Program-made: the position numbers and the translations under genes
Notes under the pieces: model-generated
Told to the model about the DNA's origin: nothing
What the model saw: the letters and a program-made list of their open reading frames with translations, nothing else
Databases searched by the model: none
Part shown: positions 35,705 to 42,436 of the stretch, one piece after another
Layout: every line of letters starts with the position of its first letter
How positions within the stretch are numbered: position 1 is the stretch's first letter
Assembly: GCA_934593275.1 (NCBI GenBank)
Contig: CAKTQE010000002.1
Location: forward strand, 1 to 64,000
From: an uncultured Oscillospiraceae bacterium
GTDB taxonomy: Bacteria; Bacillota; Clostridia; Oscillospirales; Oscillospiraceae
DNA: 64,000 nucleotides
Direction of reading: 5' to 3'

Positions 35705-35797
35705 GCATATTTCAAAACTATGGTAGAATTGTTCGTTCGTTTATGGTAGAATTTGAATACGGAAGTTGGACAACAAATCAGGATTTCGGAGGTAGTT

Positions 35798-36430
35798 ATG
35801 GCTTTTGATTTTAAGAAAGAATATAAAGAATTCTATATGCCCAAAAACAAACCGGAAATCGTACTCGTTCCAAGAGCAAATTATATTGCAGTCAGAGGAA
35901 CAGGCGATCCGAACGAAGAGGGCGGGGCTTATCAGCAGGCAATCGGCGTATTATATGCAGTCGCCTACACTCTGAAAATGAGTTATAAAACAGATCATAA
36001 AATTTCCGGTTTTTTTGAATATGTTGTTCCACCGCTTGAGGGTTTCTGGTGGCAAGAACATACAGACGGCGTGGATTATACCGACAAGTCCACTTTCAAC
36101 TGGATTTCCGTTATCCGCTTGCCTGATTTCATAACGAAAGAGGACTTTGAATGGGCCGTTGAAGCCGCAACGGAAAAGAAAAAGCTGGATTGTTCCTCGG
36201 CAGAACTGATGACCATCGATGAGGGCTTGTGCGTACAAATCATGCACTTGGGGCCATTTGATGAGGAACCCGCAACCGTTGCACTCATGGATGCGTATTT
36301 GGAGCAAAACGGATACACAAACGATCTGAATAAGGAAAGATTACATCACGAAATCTATCTGTCCGATGCGAGAAAGGTTCCTCCGGAAAAATGGAAAACG
36401 GTGATCAGACATCCTATAAAGAAATTGTAA
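35798..36430 (+). CDS. GyrI-like small-molecule-binding domain protein
   Basis: The 210-residue cytoplasmic protein has the features of stand-alone GyrI-like proteins: VLVPRANYIAVRGTGDPNEEGGAYQQAIGVLYAVAYTLKM near the start, PPLEGFWW and LCVQIMHLGPFDEEPATV. Such domains bind drugs or metabolites and sometimes have hydrolase activity. Codon use is more AT-rich than in suf genes, and it lies between suf and the tRNA-Pro locus, so recent acquisition is possible. The ATG at 35798 follows CGGAGG by 5 bases. Two TAGAATTTG/TAGAATTGT direct repeats precede it. Confidence 0.85.
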   Translation: MAFDFKKEYKEFYMPKNKPEIVLVPRANYIAVRGTGDPNEEGGAYQQAIGVLYAVAYTLKMSYKTDHKISGFFEYVVPPLEGFWWQEHTDGVDYTDKSTFNWISVIRLPDFITKEDFEWAVEAATEKKKLDCSSAELMTIDEGLCVQIMHLGPFDEEPATVALMDAYLEQNGYTNDLNKERLHHEIYLSDARKVPPEKWKTVIRHPIKKL

Positions 36431-36514
36431 ACTTCCCATTTGATGAACCGGGAAACTCGTTATTTGGTGATTTGGGTAAATTCCTGTTTGCCTAACTGAT
36501 TTGCGTACTTTTGA

Positions 36515-36651
36515 TTGCAACCAGTTTTTGAACTGGTTGCCGCCAAATGCCACCGGCATTTGGCATTTAATTGGGTTCGAATCCTGTCACGGGCAAAAAA
36601 ATGAACACCACCCAAAAGGTAGTGTTCTTTTTTTGGTCCGAGTGACTGGAT
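36515..36651. repeat. 171-bp-period repeat unit 1 next to tRNA-Pro(GGG)
   Basis: Nearly identical to 36686-36822. In order it holds the hairpin GCAACCAGTT/AACTGGTTGC, the hairpin GCCAAATGCC/GGCATTTGGC, ATTTAATTGGGTTCGAATCC, which mimics a tRNA T-arm, a terminator-like stem (36603-36627) and the tRNA CCA-side sequence GGTCCGAGTGACTGGA. It differs from unit 2 at a few bases (ATCCTGTCAC instead of ATCCAGTCAC, and GAACACCACC). Confidence 0.9.
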
Positions 36652-36761
36652 CGATAGCTGGCTTTGCGGCGGCAAAGCCATATGGTTGCAACCAGTTTTT
36701 GAACTGGTTGCCGCCAAATGCCACCGGCATTTGGCATTTAATTGGGTTCGAATCCAGTCAC
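36642..36761. other. Cloverleaf-like palindromic structure built from tRNA 3' sequence
   Basis: Arms GTGACTGGATCGA (36642-36654) and TCGAATCCAGTCAC (36748-36761) are inverted copies of the tRNA-Pro T-arm/acceptor side and pair with one bulge. Inside are three hairpins: TGGCTTTGC/GCAAAGCCA (36659-36680), GCAACCAGTT/AACTGGTTGC (36688-36711) and GCCAAATGCC/GGCATTTGGC (36713-36735). The whole is a four-way junction. It is not a tRNA, since no anticodon or D-arm consensus is present. Confidence 0.75.
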
Positions 36762-36822
36762 GGGCAAAAAAAAGAACACTACCCAAAAGGTAGTGTTCTT
36801 TTTTTGGTCCGAGTGACTGGAT
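36686..36822. repeat. 171-bp-period repeat unit 2, overlapping the tRNA-Pro 3' end
   Basis: Second copy of the unit at 36515-36651. Its right end is the real 3' end of tRNA-Pro(GGG), which implies that unit 1 arose by duplication or insertion at the tRNA 3' end. Confidence 0.9.
36774..36798. terminator. Terminator of tRNA-Pro(GGG), bidirectional
   Basis: A perfect 10-bp stem GAACACTACC/GGTAGTGTTC is flanked by A- and T-runs on both sides, so it can end the minus-strand tRNA transcript and any plus-strand transcript. Confidence 0.85.
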
Positions 36823-36881
36823 TCGAACCAGCGGCCTCTTGAACCCCATTCAAGCGCGATACCAAACTTCGCCACACCCGG
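36805..36881 (-). tRNA. tRNA-Pro, anticodon GGG
   Basis: The 77-base tRNA has a seven-pair acceptor stem (CCGGGTG with CACTCGG), an encoded ACCA, anticodon stem CTTGA/TCAAG with loop ATGGGGT giving anticodon GGG, and T-arm CTGGTTCGAATCCAG. It has a consensus promoter upstream. Its 3' portion has been copied into the neighbouring repeats. Confidence 0.95.
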
Positions 36882-36914
36882 ATATTAACGTTGCTGTTCC
36901 CTGACAGCTCGAAT

Positions 36915-36943
36915 ATATTAACACAGTATTCATAAAATGTCAA
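36915..36943 (-). promoter_or_regulatory. Promoter of tRNA-Pro(GGG)
   Basis: TTGACA (36938-36943), 17 bases and TAATAT (36915-36920) on the minus strand. Confidence 0.8.
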
Positions 36944-36996
36944 GCATTATTTTCCTCCTCCGCCGAAAAAGGCGGAGGAGGTGTTTTTGAGGCGAA

Positions 36997-37218
36997 TTAC
37001 TCGCCCCGCTCACTGCTGACCACCTTGCCGATGTTCCACAGGTGGACAACGGTTTCCTCGGCGGAACGCTTTTCTTCTTCGTTGGCGTACTCCACAAAAA
37101 CCGTGTGGGCAGAGCAATCCACGCACTCTACCTGCACATTCCAGCCGCCCTCATGCAGCAGCATTCCGGGGCCACGGCAAATGGGGCATTCTTCCAACAT
37201 CATTTTCTCGTCCATCAT
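36997..37218 (-). CDS. Small zinc-ribbon protein, Lar-like
   Basis: The 73-residue protein has two knuckles, CPIC at residues 11-14 and CVDC at 32-35, separated by GMLLHEGGWNVQVE and followed by a helix ending VHLWNIGKV. The layout resembles Lar-family restriction-alleviation proteins of phages (C-x2-C, C-x2-C, then a W-N helix), but here it follows a housekeeping radical SAM pair, so the role is probably different. The ATG at 37218 follows AAGGAGA by 5 bases. The next ATG, one codon on, is an alternative. A GC-rich hairpin lies just past the stop (36955-36976). Confidence 0.75.
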   Translation of the reverse strand: MMDEKMMLEECPICRGPGMLLHEGGWNVQVECVDCSAHTVFVEYANEEEKRSAEETVVHLWNIGKVVSSERGE

Positions 37219-37228
37219 TACATTCTCC

Positions 37229-37888
37229 TTATCGAAATATATTTTTCTGACTGTCGTAAATTTCTTCTCTTGCCACATGGCAAAAGTCCGGGGCCAGCTC
37301 CGGCAGATAGACCTTGATGGCCTCCAGCAATTGATTAGGGTTCAGGGTGGGATTCTGGCAGCAGATACAGGCGTTCAGCAGCAGCTGCCCCGCTCCCCCC
37401 TCCTCCAGGCACAGGCCGTGGAGCATGGGGATAATATCTTGCTCCACAGTGCCGTTCTTGCCCTTTTTGGAAACCACCAGGCTTTCCCTGGAAAAGAGGG
37501 CCAGAATGGCTTCCATGGCACCCTGGGGGATGCCCCGGTCATATTCCAGGGTGAGTCTGCATTGAAGCAGGGCCAGATCCCGGAGCTTCCGGCCCCCCTG
37601 ATAGCAAGCAAGGCCCTTGACACCGGGTACCAGGCAAGCATTGAGCCGATGCAAGATTTCTTCCTCCGGCACCGGTTCCCCTTCCAAATCAAAGTCCAGC
37701 AGTTCACACTGACTTTCCACCCCTACAGACAACGGCAGGGCAATGGATACCGAGGGTCTTGGGTTAAAGCCCTTGGTATGAGTCAGGGGCAGCCCCGCCC
37801 GCTTAAAGGAACGCTGAAACACCCGCATCAAATCCAGGTGGGACATCCAGACGGCGGTACCGGTTTTCTCAAATAAAAGTCTAATCAT
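37229..37888 (-). CDS. TIGR03936/DUF2344 radical SAM-associated protein
   Basis: The 219-residue protein begins MIRLLFEKTGTAVWMSHLDLMRVFQRSFKRAGLPLTHTKGFNPRP, the DUF2344 signature. It has no radical SAM cysteine motif itself. It always follows a TIGR03960 B12-binding/radical SAM protein, and in some bacteria the two are fused. Its ATG lies 5 bases before the stop of that gene, giving an 8-base overlap. The function is unknown; a tRNA- or ribosome-related modification has been suggested only by distribution. Confidence 0.9.
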   Translation of the reverse strand: MIRLLFEKTGTAVWMSHLDLMRVFQRSFKRAGLPLTHTKGFNPRPSVSIALPLSVGVESQCELLDFDLEGEPVPEEEILHRLNACLVPGVKGLACYQGGRKLRDLALLQCRLTLEYDRGIPQGAMEAILALFSRESLVVSKKGKNGTVEQDIIPMLHGLCLEEGGAGQLLLNACICCQNPTLNPNQLLEAIKVYLPELAPDFCHVAREEIYDSQKNIFR

Positions 37889-39716
37889 CGCACCGGACCT
37901 CCTTGAGCAGCTGGGAAGCACCGCACCCGGCGCAGCCATGGCGGCAATCCGGGGTCACCCGCCCCTCGTAGGCCTCCCGCCGTTCCCGCAGCAAAAATTT
38001 CTTGGTAACGCCTACATCGATCATATCCCAGGGCAGAATCTCGTCCTCCCCGTAGCCACGGACGGTGTAGAAATCCGGGTCCACGCCGCACTTTTGGAAA
38101 GCATCCTGCCACAAATCGTAGCGGAAATACTCGTCCCAGCCGTCCAGCCTGGCCCCCTGTTTCACGGCCTCCTCGATCACGGGGCCAAGACGGCGGTCAC
38201 CCCGGGCAAACACCGCTTCCAGGCGGCTTAAGTCCGGGCTGTGGTAATCATATTCAATGGATTTGGAATAGAAATGGTCTTTAAGCAGCTTGCACCGGCG
38301 CAAATACTCCTGAGGCGTGATCTGCCGCTCCCACTGGAACGGCGTATGGGGCTTGGGTACAAAATAGGCCGTGGCCACATGGACCCGCAAGCCCCGCTTT
38401 TTGTTGACGGCGTGTTCTTTCCAGGCCTGGATGACCTTGTAGACCAGCTCCGCAATGCCCAATACGTCCTCATCGGTTTCCGTAGGCAGACCCAGCATGA
38501 AATAGAGTTTGACGCTGCTCCATCCCCCGGCAAAGGCCTGGGTACAGGTGGTCAGAATTTCTTCCTCTGTCAGGTTCTTATTGATCACATCCCGCAGCCG
38601 CTGGGTTCCCGCTTCCGGGGCGAAGGTCAGGCCGGATTTCCGAACCGCCTGAAGTTTCTCCATCAGTTCCCGGGAAAAGTTGTCCGCCCGCAGGGATGGC
38701 ACCGACAGGGAAATGTGGTTTGCCTCACAGTAGGGCAGCATCTGGTCTGTCAGTGCTTTCAATCCCCGGTAATCCGAGGTGGAAAGACTGGACAAGGTGA
38801 CTTCGTTGAAGCCCGTGTTTTCCATCAGCTGCCGGGCCTGGTCATACAAGACCTCCGGGCTTTTTTTCCGCACCGGGCGGCAGGAAAAGCCCGCCTGACA
38901 GAAGCGGCAGCCACGGATACAGCCACGGAACACCTCTAAATTGGCCCGGTCATGGACGATTTCTGTAGAGGGGACGATCATTTCCGTGGGGAAATAGGCG
39001 GTATCCAGGTTTTCAACGATCCGTTTTGTAACCACCTCCGGGGCATCGTTCACCGGGATCACCGCCCGCAGAACACCCTGGTCATCATATTGGTGGGTAT
39101 AGAAAGAGGGTACATAAACCCCGGGGATTTTAGAGACCTCTTTCAGGAATTGGTCTTTTTCCCAGTTGCCCTGTTTGGCTTTTCGGTAGCAATCCAGGAT
39201 TTGGACGGTGCTTTCCTCCCCCTCTCCCAGGGAAAAGAAATCCACAAACTCCGCCAGGGGTTCCGGATTAAAGGCACAGACACCACCGGCAAAGACCATG
39301 TTTTTTAAGTCTTTCCGCTCTTTGGCGTGGAGTGGAATACCGGAGAGCCGGAGCATATTCAAAATATTGGAATAGGACATTTCATAGCCAATGGTAAAGG
39401 CCACCATGTCAAAATCCTTTACCGGGTCCTGGCTTTCCAAGGCCCACAGGGGCAGATCGTTTTCTACCATGGCCCGCTCCATATCCCCCCAGGGGGCAAA
39501 GACCCGCTCGCACCATACATCCGGGATCCGGTTCATGACCCCGTATAAAATCCGCATTCCCACATTGGACATGCCGATCTCATAGGTGTCCGGGAAGCAG
39601 AACGCCACTCGCAGGGCCACATCTTCCTTGTTCTTGCAAATCTGCCCCCATTCACCGCCTACATATCTTGCAGGCTTTTGAACCGTGGGCAGAATGCGGT
39701 TTTTGAGTTCTGTCAT
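37881..39716 (-). CDS. TIGR03960 B12-binding-domain radical SAM protein
   Basis: The 611-residue protein has an N-terminal cobalamin-binding-like region (FCFPDTYEIGMSNVGMRILYGVMN) and a central radical SAM core with CIRGCRFCQAGF (CX3CX2C). After it come RKKSPEVLYDQARQLMENTGFNEVTLSSLSTSDY and LYFMLGLPTETDEDVLGI. The C-terminus ends CRHGCAGCGAS, extra cysteines that may bind a second cluster. The reaction is unknown; it works with the downstream DUF2344 protein. It is widespread in Clostridia, and I see no oddity in this copy. Confidence 0.92.
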   Translation of the reverse strand: MTELKNRILPTVQKPARYVGGEWGQICKNKEDVALRVAFCFPDTYEIGMSNVGMRILYGVMNRIPDVWCERVFAPWGDMERAMVENDLPLWALESQDPVKDFDMVAFTIGYEMSYSNILNMLRLSGIPLHAKERKDLKNMVFAGGVCAFNPEPLAEFVDFFSLGEGEESTVQILDCYRKAKQGNWEKDQFLKEVSKIPGVYVPSFYTHQYDDQGVLRAVIPVNDAPEVVTKRIVENLDTAYFPTEMIVPSTEIVHDRANLEVFRGCIRGCRFCQAGFSCRPVRKKSPEVLYDQARQLMENTGFNEVTLSSLSTSDYRGLKALTDQMLPYCEANHISLSVPSLRADNFSRELMEKLQAVRKSGLTFAPEAGTQRLRDVINKNLTEEEILTTCTQAFAGGWSSVKLYFMLGLPTETDEDVLGIAELVYKVIQAWKEHAVNKKRGLRVHVATAYFVPKPHTPFQWERQITPQEYLRRCKLLKDHFYSKSIEYDYHSPDLSRLEAVFARGDRRLGPVIEEAVKQGARLDGWDEYFRYDLWQDAFQKCGVDPDFYTVRGYGEDEILPWDMIDVGVTKKFLLRERREAYEGRVTPDCRHGCAGCGASQLLKEVRCDD

Positions 39717-39743
39717 CTTGTTACCTCTTTGGAATTGGTAGCC

Positions 39744-40295
39744 CTATTGTACTCTGAGTTTGCCATCTTTGCAAGTGATATTTCCAACAGCCATCCAAAG
39801 AACCAGAACGGCCCCAGGGTACAGGCCCAACCAAAGAAGCCCCAGCCCCGCCAAAGCCCCTGCCAAGGCCCCGACCCGGCGGCAGATTTTCAAAGCCACC
39901 CCCTCGGAATGCCGGAATCGGATCAGGCAAAAAAGAATGCGCCCACCATCCAGAGGGTAAATGGGCAGCAGATTATAAAGGCCCTGGAACAAACCGCATA
40001 GGGCGAGCCTGGGAAAGCATCTTCCCAGCAGCAGCAGTCCCAGGCTTCCCACCGGACCCGCTGCCGCTGCCAACAGCTCCCGGCCATTGGAGAGTCCCCC
40101 GACCTCCATCGTGGCCCCTCTTTCCCCCAGCCGGATATCCCCCAGGGAACCGCCCAACGCCACGGCAGCGGCCCCATGGCACAGTTCGTGAAATAGAGCC
40201 GCCGTCACCGCCGCCAGAAGCCAGGAAATGGGCAGCACCAGCAGTGCCAGAGCCAGCAGCACACAGCCCCAACCTGACACCTGTACCCTACCCAA
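39744..40295 (-). CDS. M50 (site-2) membrane protease, SpoIVFB-like
   Basis: The protein of about 183 residues has the zinc motif HELCH in a membrane helix (ALFHELCHGAAAVALGG) and the second-site motif NLLPIYPLDGGR, both diagnostic of intramembrane metalloproteases. SpoIVFB activates the mother-cell sigma factor K during sporulation, and this short form without PDZ or CBS domains is similar in size. The start is uncertain: TTG 40295 has GGGGAG 6 bases upstream, GTG 40280 is the alternative. The gene overlaps a small membrane protein gene upstream by 8 bases. Confidence 0.85.
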   Translation of the reverse strand: MGRVQVSGWGCVLLALALLVLPISWLLAAVTAALFHELCHGAAAVALGGSLGDIRLGERGATMEVGGLSNGRELLAAAAGPVGSLGLLLLGRCFPRLALCGLFQGLYNLLPIYPLDGGRILFCLIRFRHSEGVALKICRRVGALAGALAGLGLLWLGLYPGAVLVLWMAVGNITCKDGKLRVQ

Positions 40296-40539
40296 TTCCG
40301 GCTCCCCGCAGGATGCTCTGGCAAAACACCGCCACAGCCTGTCCGGGCGCAACCCCCTGCCGCAGCCCCAAAAGCAGCTGACCCAGGGCCTCCTTGGTCA
40401 CCTGAGGATCCCCGGGCAGCAGCAGTTCTTCCAAAACATGCTGAGGAAGAAACAGCACCGTCAGCAAAATCACGGCGGCAATAATCAGAAAAACCTTTTT
40501 GTGCCTTTTCCGGGGTCCATACTCAATACGGTAGCCCAT
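40288..40539 (-). CDS. Small single-pass membrane protein upstream of M50 protease
   Basis: The 83-residue protein has a basic start (YGPRKRHKK) followed by a membrane helix VFLIIAAVILLTVLFLP and an external tail with KEALGQLLLGLRQGVAPGQAVAVFCQSIL. A GGGGAGGGGAGG-like site precedes the ATG. In Bacillus the gene before spoIVFB is spoIVFA, its inhibitor, which has a peptidase-like domain; this protein is much smaller and lacks it. The position and coupling suggest a partner of the protease. Confidence 0.75.
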   Translation of the reverse strand: MGYRIEYGPRKRHKKVFLIIAAVILLTVLFLPQHVLEELLLPGDPQVTKEALGQLLLGLRQGVAPGQAVAVFCQSILRGAGIG

Positions 40540-40613
40540 AGCCTCCCCTCCCCCACAATATATGCCAGGCAACAGGAAAGCATACCGATGATTTCTAAAA
40601 AATCGTTTACCCC

Positions 40614-40642
40614 TTGACATCCCGACAATTATTGAGTATAAT
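40614..40642 (+). promoter_or_regulatory. Consensus promoter of tRNA-Pro(CGG)
   Basis: A perfect TTGACA (40614-40619), 17-base spacer and perfect TATAAT (40637-40642) end 11 bases before the tRNA. Confidence 0.92.
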
Positions 40643-40653
40643 ACTGGGGCTAT

Positions 40654-40730
40654 CGGGGTGTGGCGAAGTTTGGTATCGCGCTTGGTTCGGGTCCAAGAGG
40701 CCTCGGGTTCGAATCCCGACACTCCGACCA
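40654..40730 (+). tRNA. tRNA-Pro, anticodon CGG
   Basis: The 77-base tRNA has acceptor stem CGGGGTG/CACTCCG, an encoded ACCA, anticodon stem CTTGG/CCAAG with loop TTCGGGT (anticodon CGG) and T-arm TCGGGTTCGAATCCCGA. It is closely related to the tRNA-Pro(GGG) at 36.8 kb. Confidence 0.95.
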
Positions 40731-40738
40731 TATTCAGT

Positions 40739-40780
40739 AAAACGCTGGAATCTCTAGAGGATTTCGGCGTTTTCCTTTTC
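40739..40780 (+). terminator. Terminator of tRNA-Pro(CGG)
   Basis: An AAAACGC/GCGTTTT stem with inner GAATC/GGATTTC pairing is followed by TTCCTTTTCC. It lies 8 bases after CCA. Confidence 0.75.
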
Positions 40781-40943
40781 CGTAAGGAAACAGAGCGTGA
40801 ATACCAGATTTTGACAGATTTCACAATAGAATGAATCGTTTTCCTGTTGGAACGGTCTGATTTTTGTTAAAAAGAGAGAAATATAGAAAAATCGCGTGAA
40901 AAGTTTAGAAAAAGGTTGAATATATATATATATGTATAATTAT

Positions 40944-40986
40944 GTGTGCGGAAGTTCTGTTTTATCAGGACACGCACACTTTTTTT
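40944..40986 (+). promoter_or_regulatory. Attenuator-like hairpin of a mobile-element leader
   Basis: GTGTGCG (40944-40950) pairs with CGCACAC (40973-40979), with an inner TTCTG/CAGGA stem, followed by seven T residues. An AT repeat and TATAAT lie upstream (40935-40940), and GGGAGGAA follows. The stretch 40781-40943 holds nothing else recognisable. Confidence 0.65.
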
Positions 40987-41006
40987 GTTTATGGGAGGAA
41001 TAACAA

Positions 41007-41063
41007 ATGCGTATCGTGTTGGATACCGGCAAGAAAACAATCACCGTGCCGTGGAAAACCTGA
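41007..41063 (+). pseudogene. Truncated start of a conjugative-element gene
   Basis: A good GGGAGGAATAACAA ribosome site precedes an 18-codon frame, MRIVLDTGKKTITVPWKT, that stops abruptly. I recognise this start as similar to a small conserved protein near the beginning of Tn916-like and other clostridial conjugative elements, where the protein continues past VPW. Here the homology ends at that point, so it looks like a remnant joined to unrelated sequence. The 110 bases that follow, to the lipoprotein gene, hold no other gene I can see. Confidence 0.5.
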
Positions 41064-41173
41064 CGCAAAAGCTATAGAAAACAATCTTTGTTGTGTCTAT
41101 AAACAAAAAACCGAAAGGAATGCTGCGCATATTGTAATGGACGCACAAAATACATGAAACGAGGAAAGAGAAC

Positions 41174-42124
41174 ATGGAAAAAATGATTGCGCTGCTTCTG
41201 GCGGCGGTAATGTGCCTGAGCCTTGCGGCTTGCGGAGGTAACGCTGAGGATGGTTCTAAAACATGTGATTCGGATATGTTTCCTGTAGGCGTTTGGATTA
41301 GCTTGTATTCGGGAGAAACGCTTACACTTAATAGCGACAATACAATGTCTATTGGTAGTAGCTCTGGAACATGGTCGCTAACAGATTCCTGCTTGACATT
41401 AAACTACACTATCCAAGAAAACGGACGCACAATAGAGGTATATTGCGATATAGTAGAAGAAAACGAGTATAAATTGTTAAGAAGGCAGTCAGTAGGTAAG
41501 CTGGACGGGACAGCCACAAGCTTTACACAGGAAGAATACTACGCAGAGGACGATATAGGAGAAATCAAGCAGTCTGTTTCTAAGACAATAGGCGATACTG
41601 TGTCAACCGATATTCTGGAATTGTCACTGAATAATGTGGAATTATCTTATTATGCGGCTGGCGCGGTCACAAGTACATCTGATGGACGAACAACGAATGT
41701 TCATGGAGCTTGTTCTCCCTTAGAAAGTGGTGGTTACTATACTGCAAACAAAGGGCGCACACTGGTATGCTTAGACTTCACGTTAACAAATACAGATAGG
41801 AGTAGTTTAAGAACAGACCAATATATTTTAACGTTTTCTGTAATACAAAATGGTGATTATGCAGTTGTAAGAGGATATGACTTAAACAATGCGGACGGTA
41901 GAAATGGATTGAATTTATCGCATATGCCAATATCTACAAATGGGCAAGATTTTAAAACGAATGGCACAACAAGTATAATTATAAAAGCAGGAGAGACTGA
42001 CCGAATTAAATGTGTTGGTATCATAGGATTTGACGCAGACATTTCCGGTTCATTTGAATTAATCGCACAAATTAAGAATTCGGATGGAGAAGTAGAAAAG
42101 TTTATTTACGCAATCGAGAAGTAA
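41174..42124 (+). CDS. AT-rich lipoprotein, DUF4352-like C-terminal domain
   Basis: The 316-residue protein has a signal peptide with lipobox LAAC (Cys near residue 20). Residues about 30-110 form a lipocalin-like or DUF5640-type beta unit (FPVGVWISLYSGETLTLNSDNTMSI). The C-terminal part (DTVSTDILELSLNNVELSY, KGRTLVCLDFTLTNTDRSSL) matches the DUF4352 immunoglobulin-like fold. It is exported and anchored. The AT-rich codon use and the mobile-element leader upstream suggest that it is cargo of a decayed integrative element. Function unknown. Confidence 0.8.
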   Translation: MEKMIALLLAAVMCLSLAACGGNAEDGSKTCDSDMFPVGVWISLYSGETLTLNSDNTMSIGSSSGTWSLTDSCLTLNYTIQENGRTIEVYCDIVEENEYKLLRRQSVGKLDGTATSFTQEEYYAEDDIGEIKQSVSKTIGDTVSTDILELSLNNVELSYYAAGAVTSTSDGRTTNVHGACSPLESGGYYTANKGRTLVCLDFTLTNTDRSSLRTDQYILTFSVIQNGDYAVVRGYDLNNADGRNGLNLSHMPISTNGQDFKTNGTTSIIIKAGETDRIKCVGIIGFDADISGSFELIAQIKNSDGEVEKFIYAIEK

Positions 42125-42133
42125 ACGAAGTAT

Positions 42134-42162
42134 AGGAGCGGGGCGCGTGTCCCGCTCCTTTT
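42134..42162 (+). terminator. Terminator after the AT-rich lipoprotein gene
   Basis: Stem AGGAGCGGG/CCCGCTCCT with an 8-base loop, followed by TTTT. Confidence 0.88.
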
Positions 42163-42265
42163 CCTATATGTTTCATTAGGGTATACTCAAACTGCACCAT
42201 AAAATACAAACAGGCCGGTTGGGAAACACCTATTTGTTCCGGGGGCAGTATAGCGTGTAAAAAAG

Positions 42266-42324
42266 AAAAACAGTACACTTTTTGAGAGGCAAAACCTGCC
42301 CCTCTGGTTTTGTGTACTGTTTTT
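42266..42324. terminator. Nested hairpin with T-run
   Basis: AAAAACAGTACAC pairs with GTGTACTGTTTTT and encloses GAGAGGC/GCCCCTC. It lies in a gene-free stretch (42163-42363) where I see nothing else except a possible TATAAT near 42328. It may be a second bidirectional terminator or an insertion scar. Confidence 0.6.
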
Positions 42325-42363
42325 GGGGTATAATTGGTCGCTTTTTCCTTGGCATGTGCCAAA

Positions 42364-42416
42364 AAGATGGGCCGCCTCGAACGATTTTGAAAAATCGTTT
42401 TGAGACAGCCCATCTT
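42364..42416 (-). terminator. Terminator of the molybdenum hydroxylase operon
   Basis: AAGATGGGC/GCCCATCTT with an inner AACGATTTT/AAATCGTTTT stem is followed on the minus strand by CTTTTTGG. It lies 20 bases past the xdhC stop and ends the long minus-strand operon. Confidence 0.85.
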
Positions 42417-42436
42417 GCTTTTATTCTTTGCCTCTG

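Noticed and set aside
36642..36761. Cloverleaf-like fold considered as an unusual tRNA
   Set aside because: No D-arm consensus, no anticodon loop with U33, and the T-arm copy does not form a proper 5-bp stem.
36515..36822. Direct repeats considered as a CRISPR array
   Set aside because: Only two copies, 171-base period, repeats of 137 bases and no spacer variation. They contain tRNA sequence.
36955..36976. CCTCCTCCGCC/GGCGGAGGAGG hairpin as terminator of the zinc-ribbon gene
   Set aside because: There is no T-run on the minus strand. The T-rich side is on the plus strand, where no gene ends. It is left as a hairpin of unclear role.
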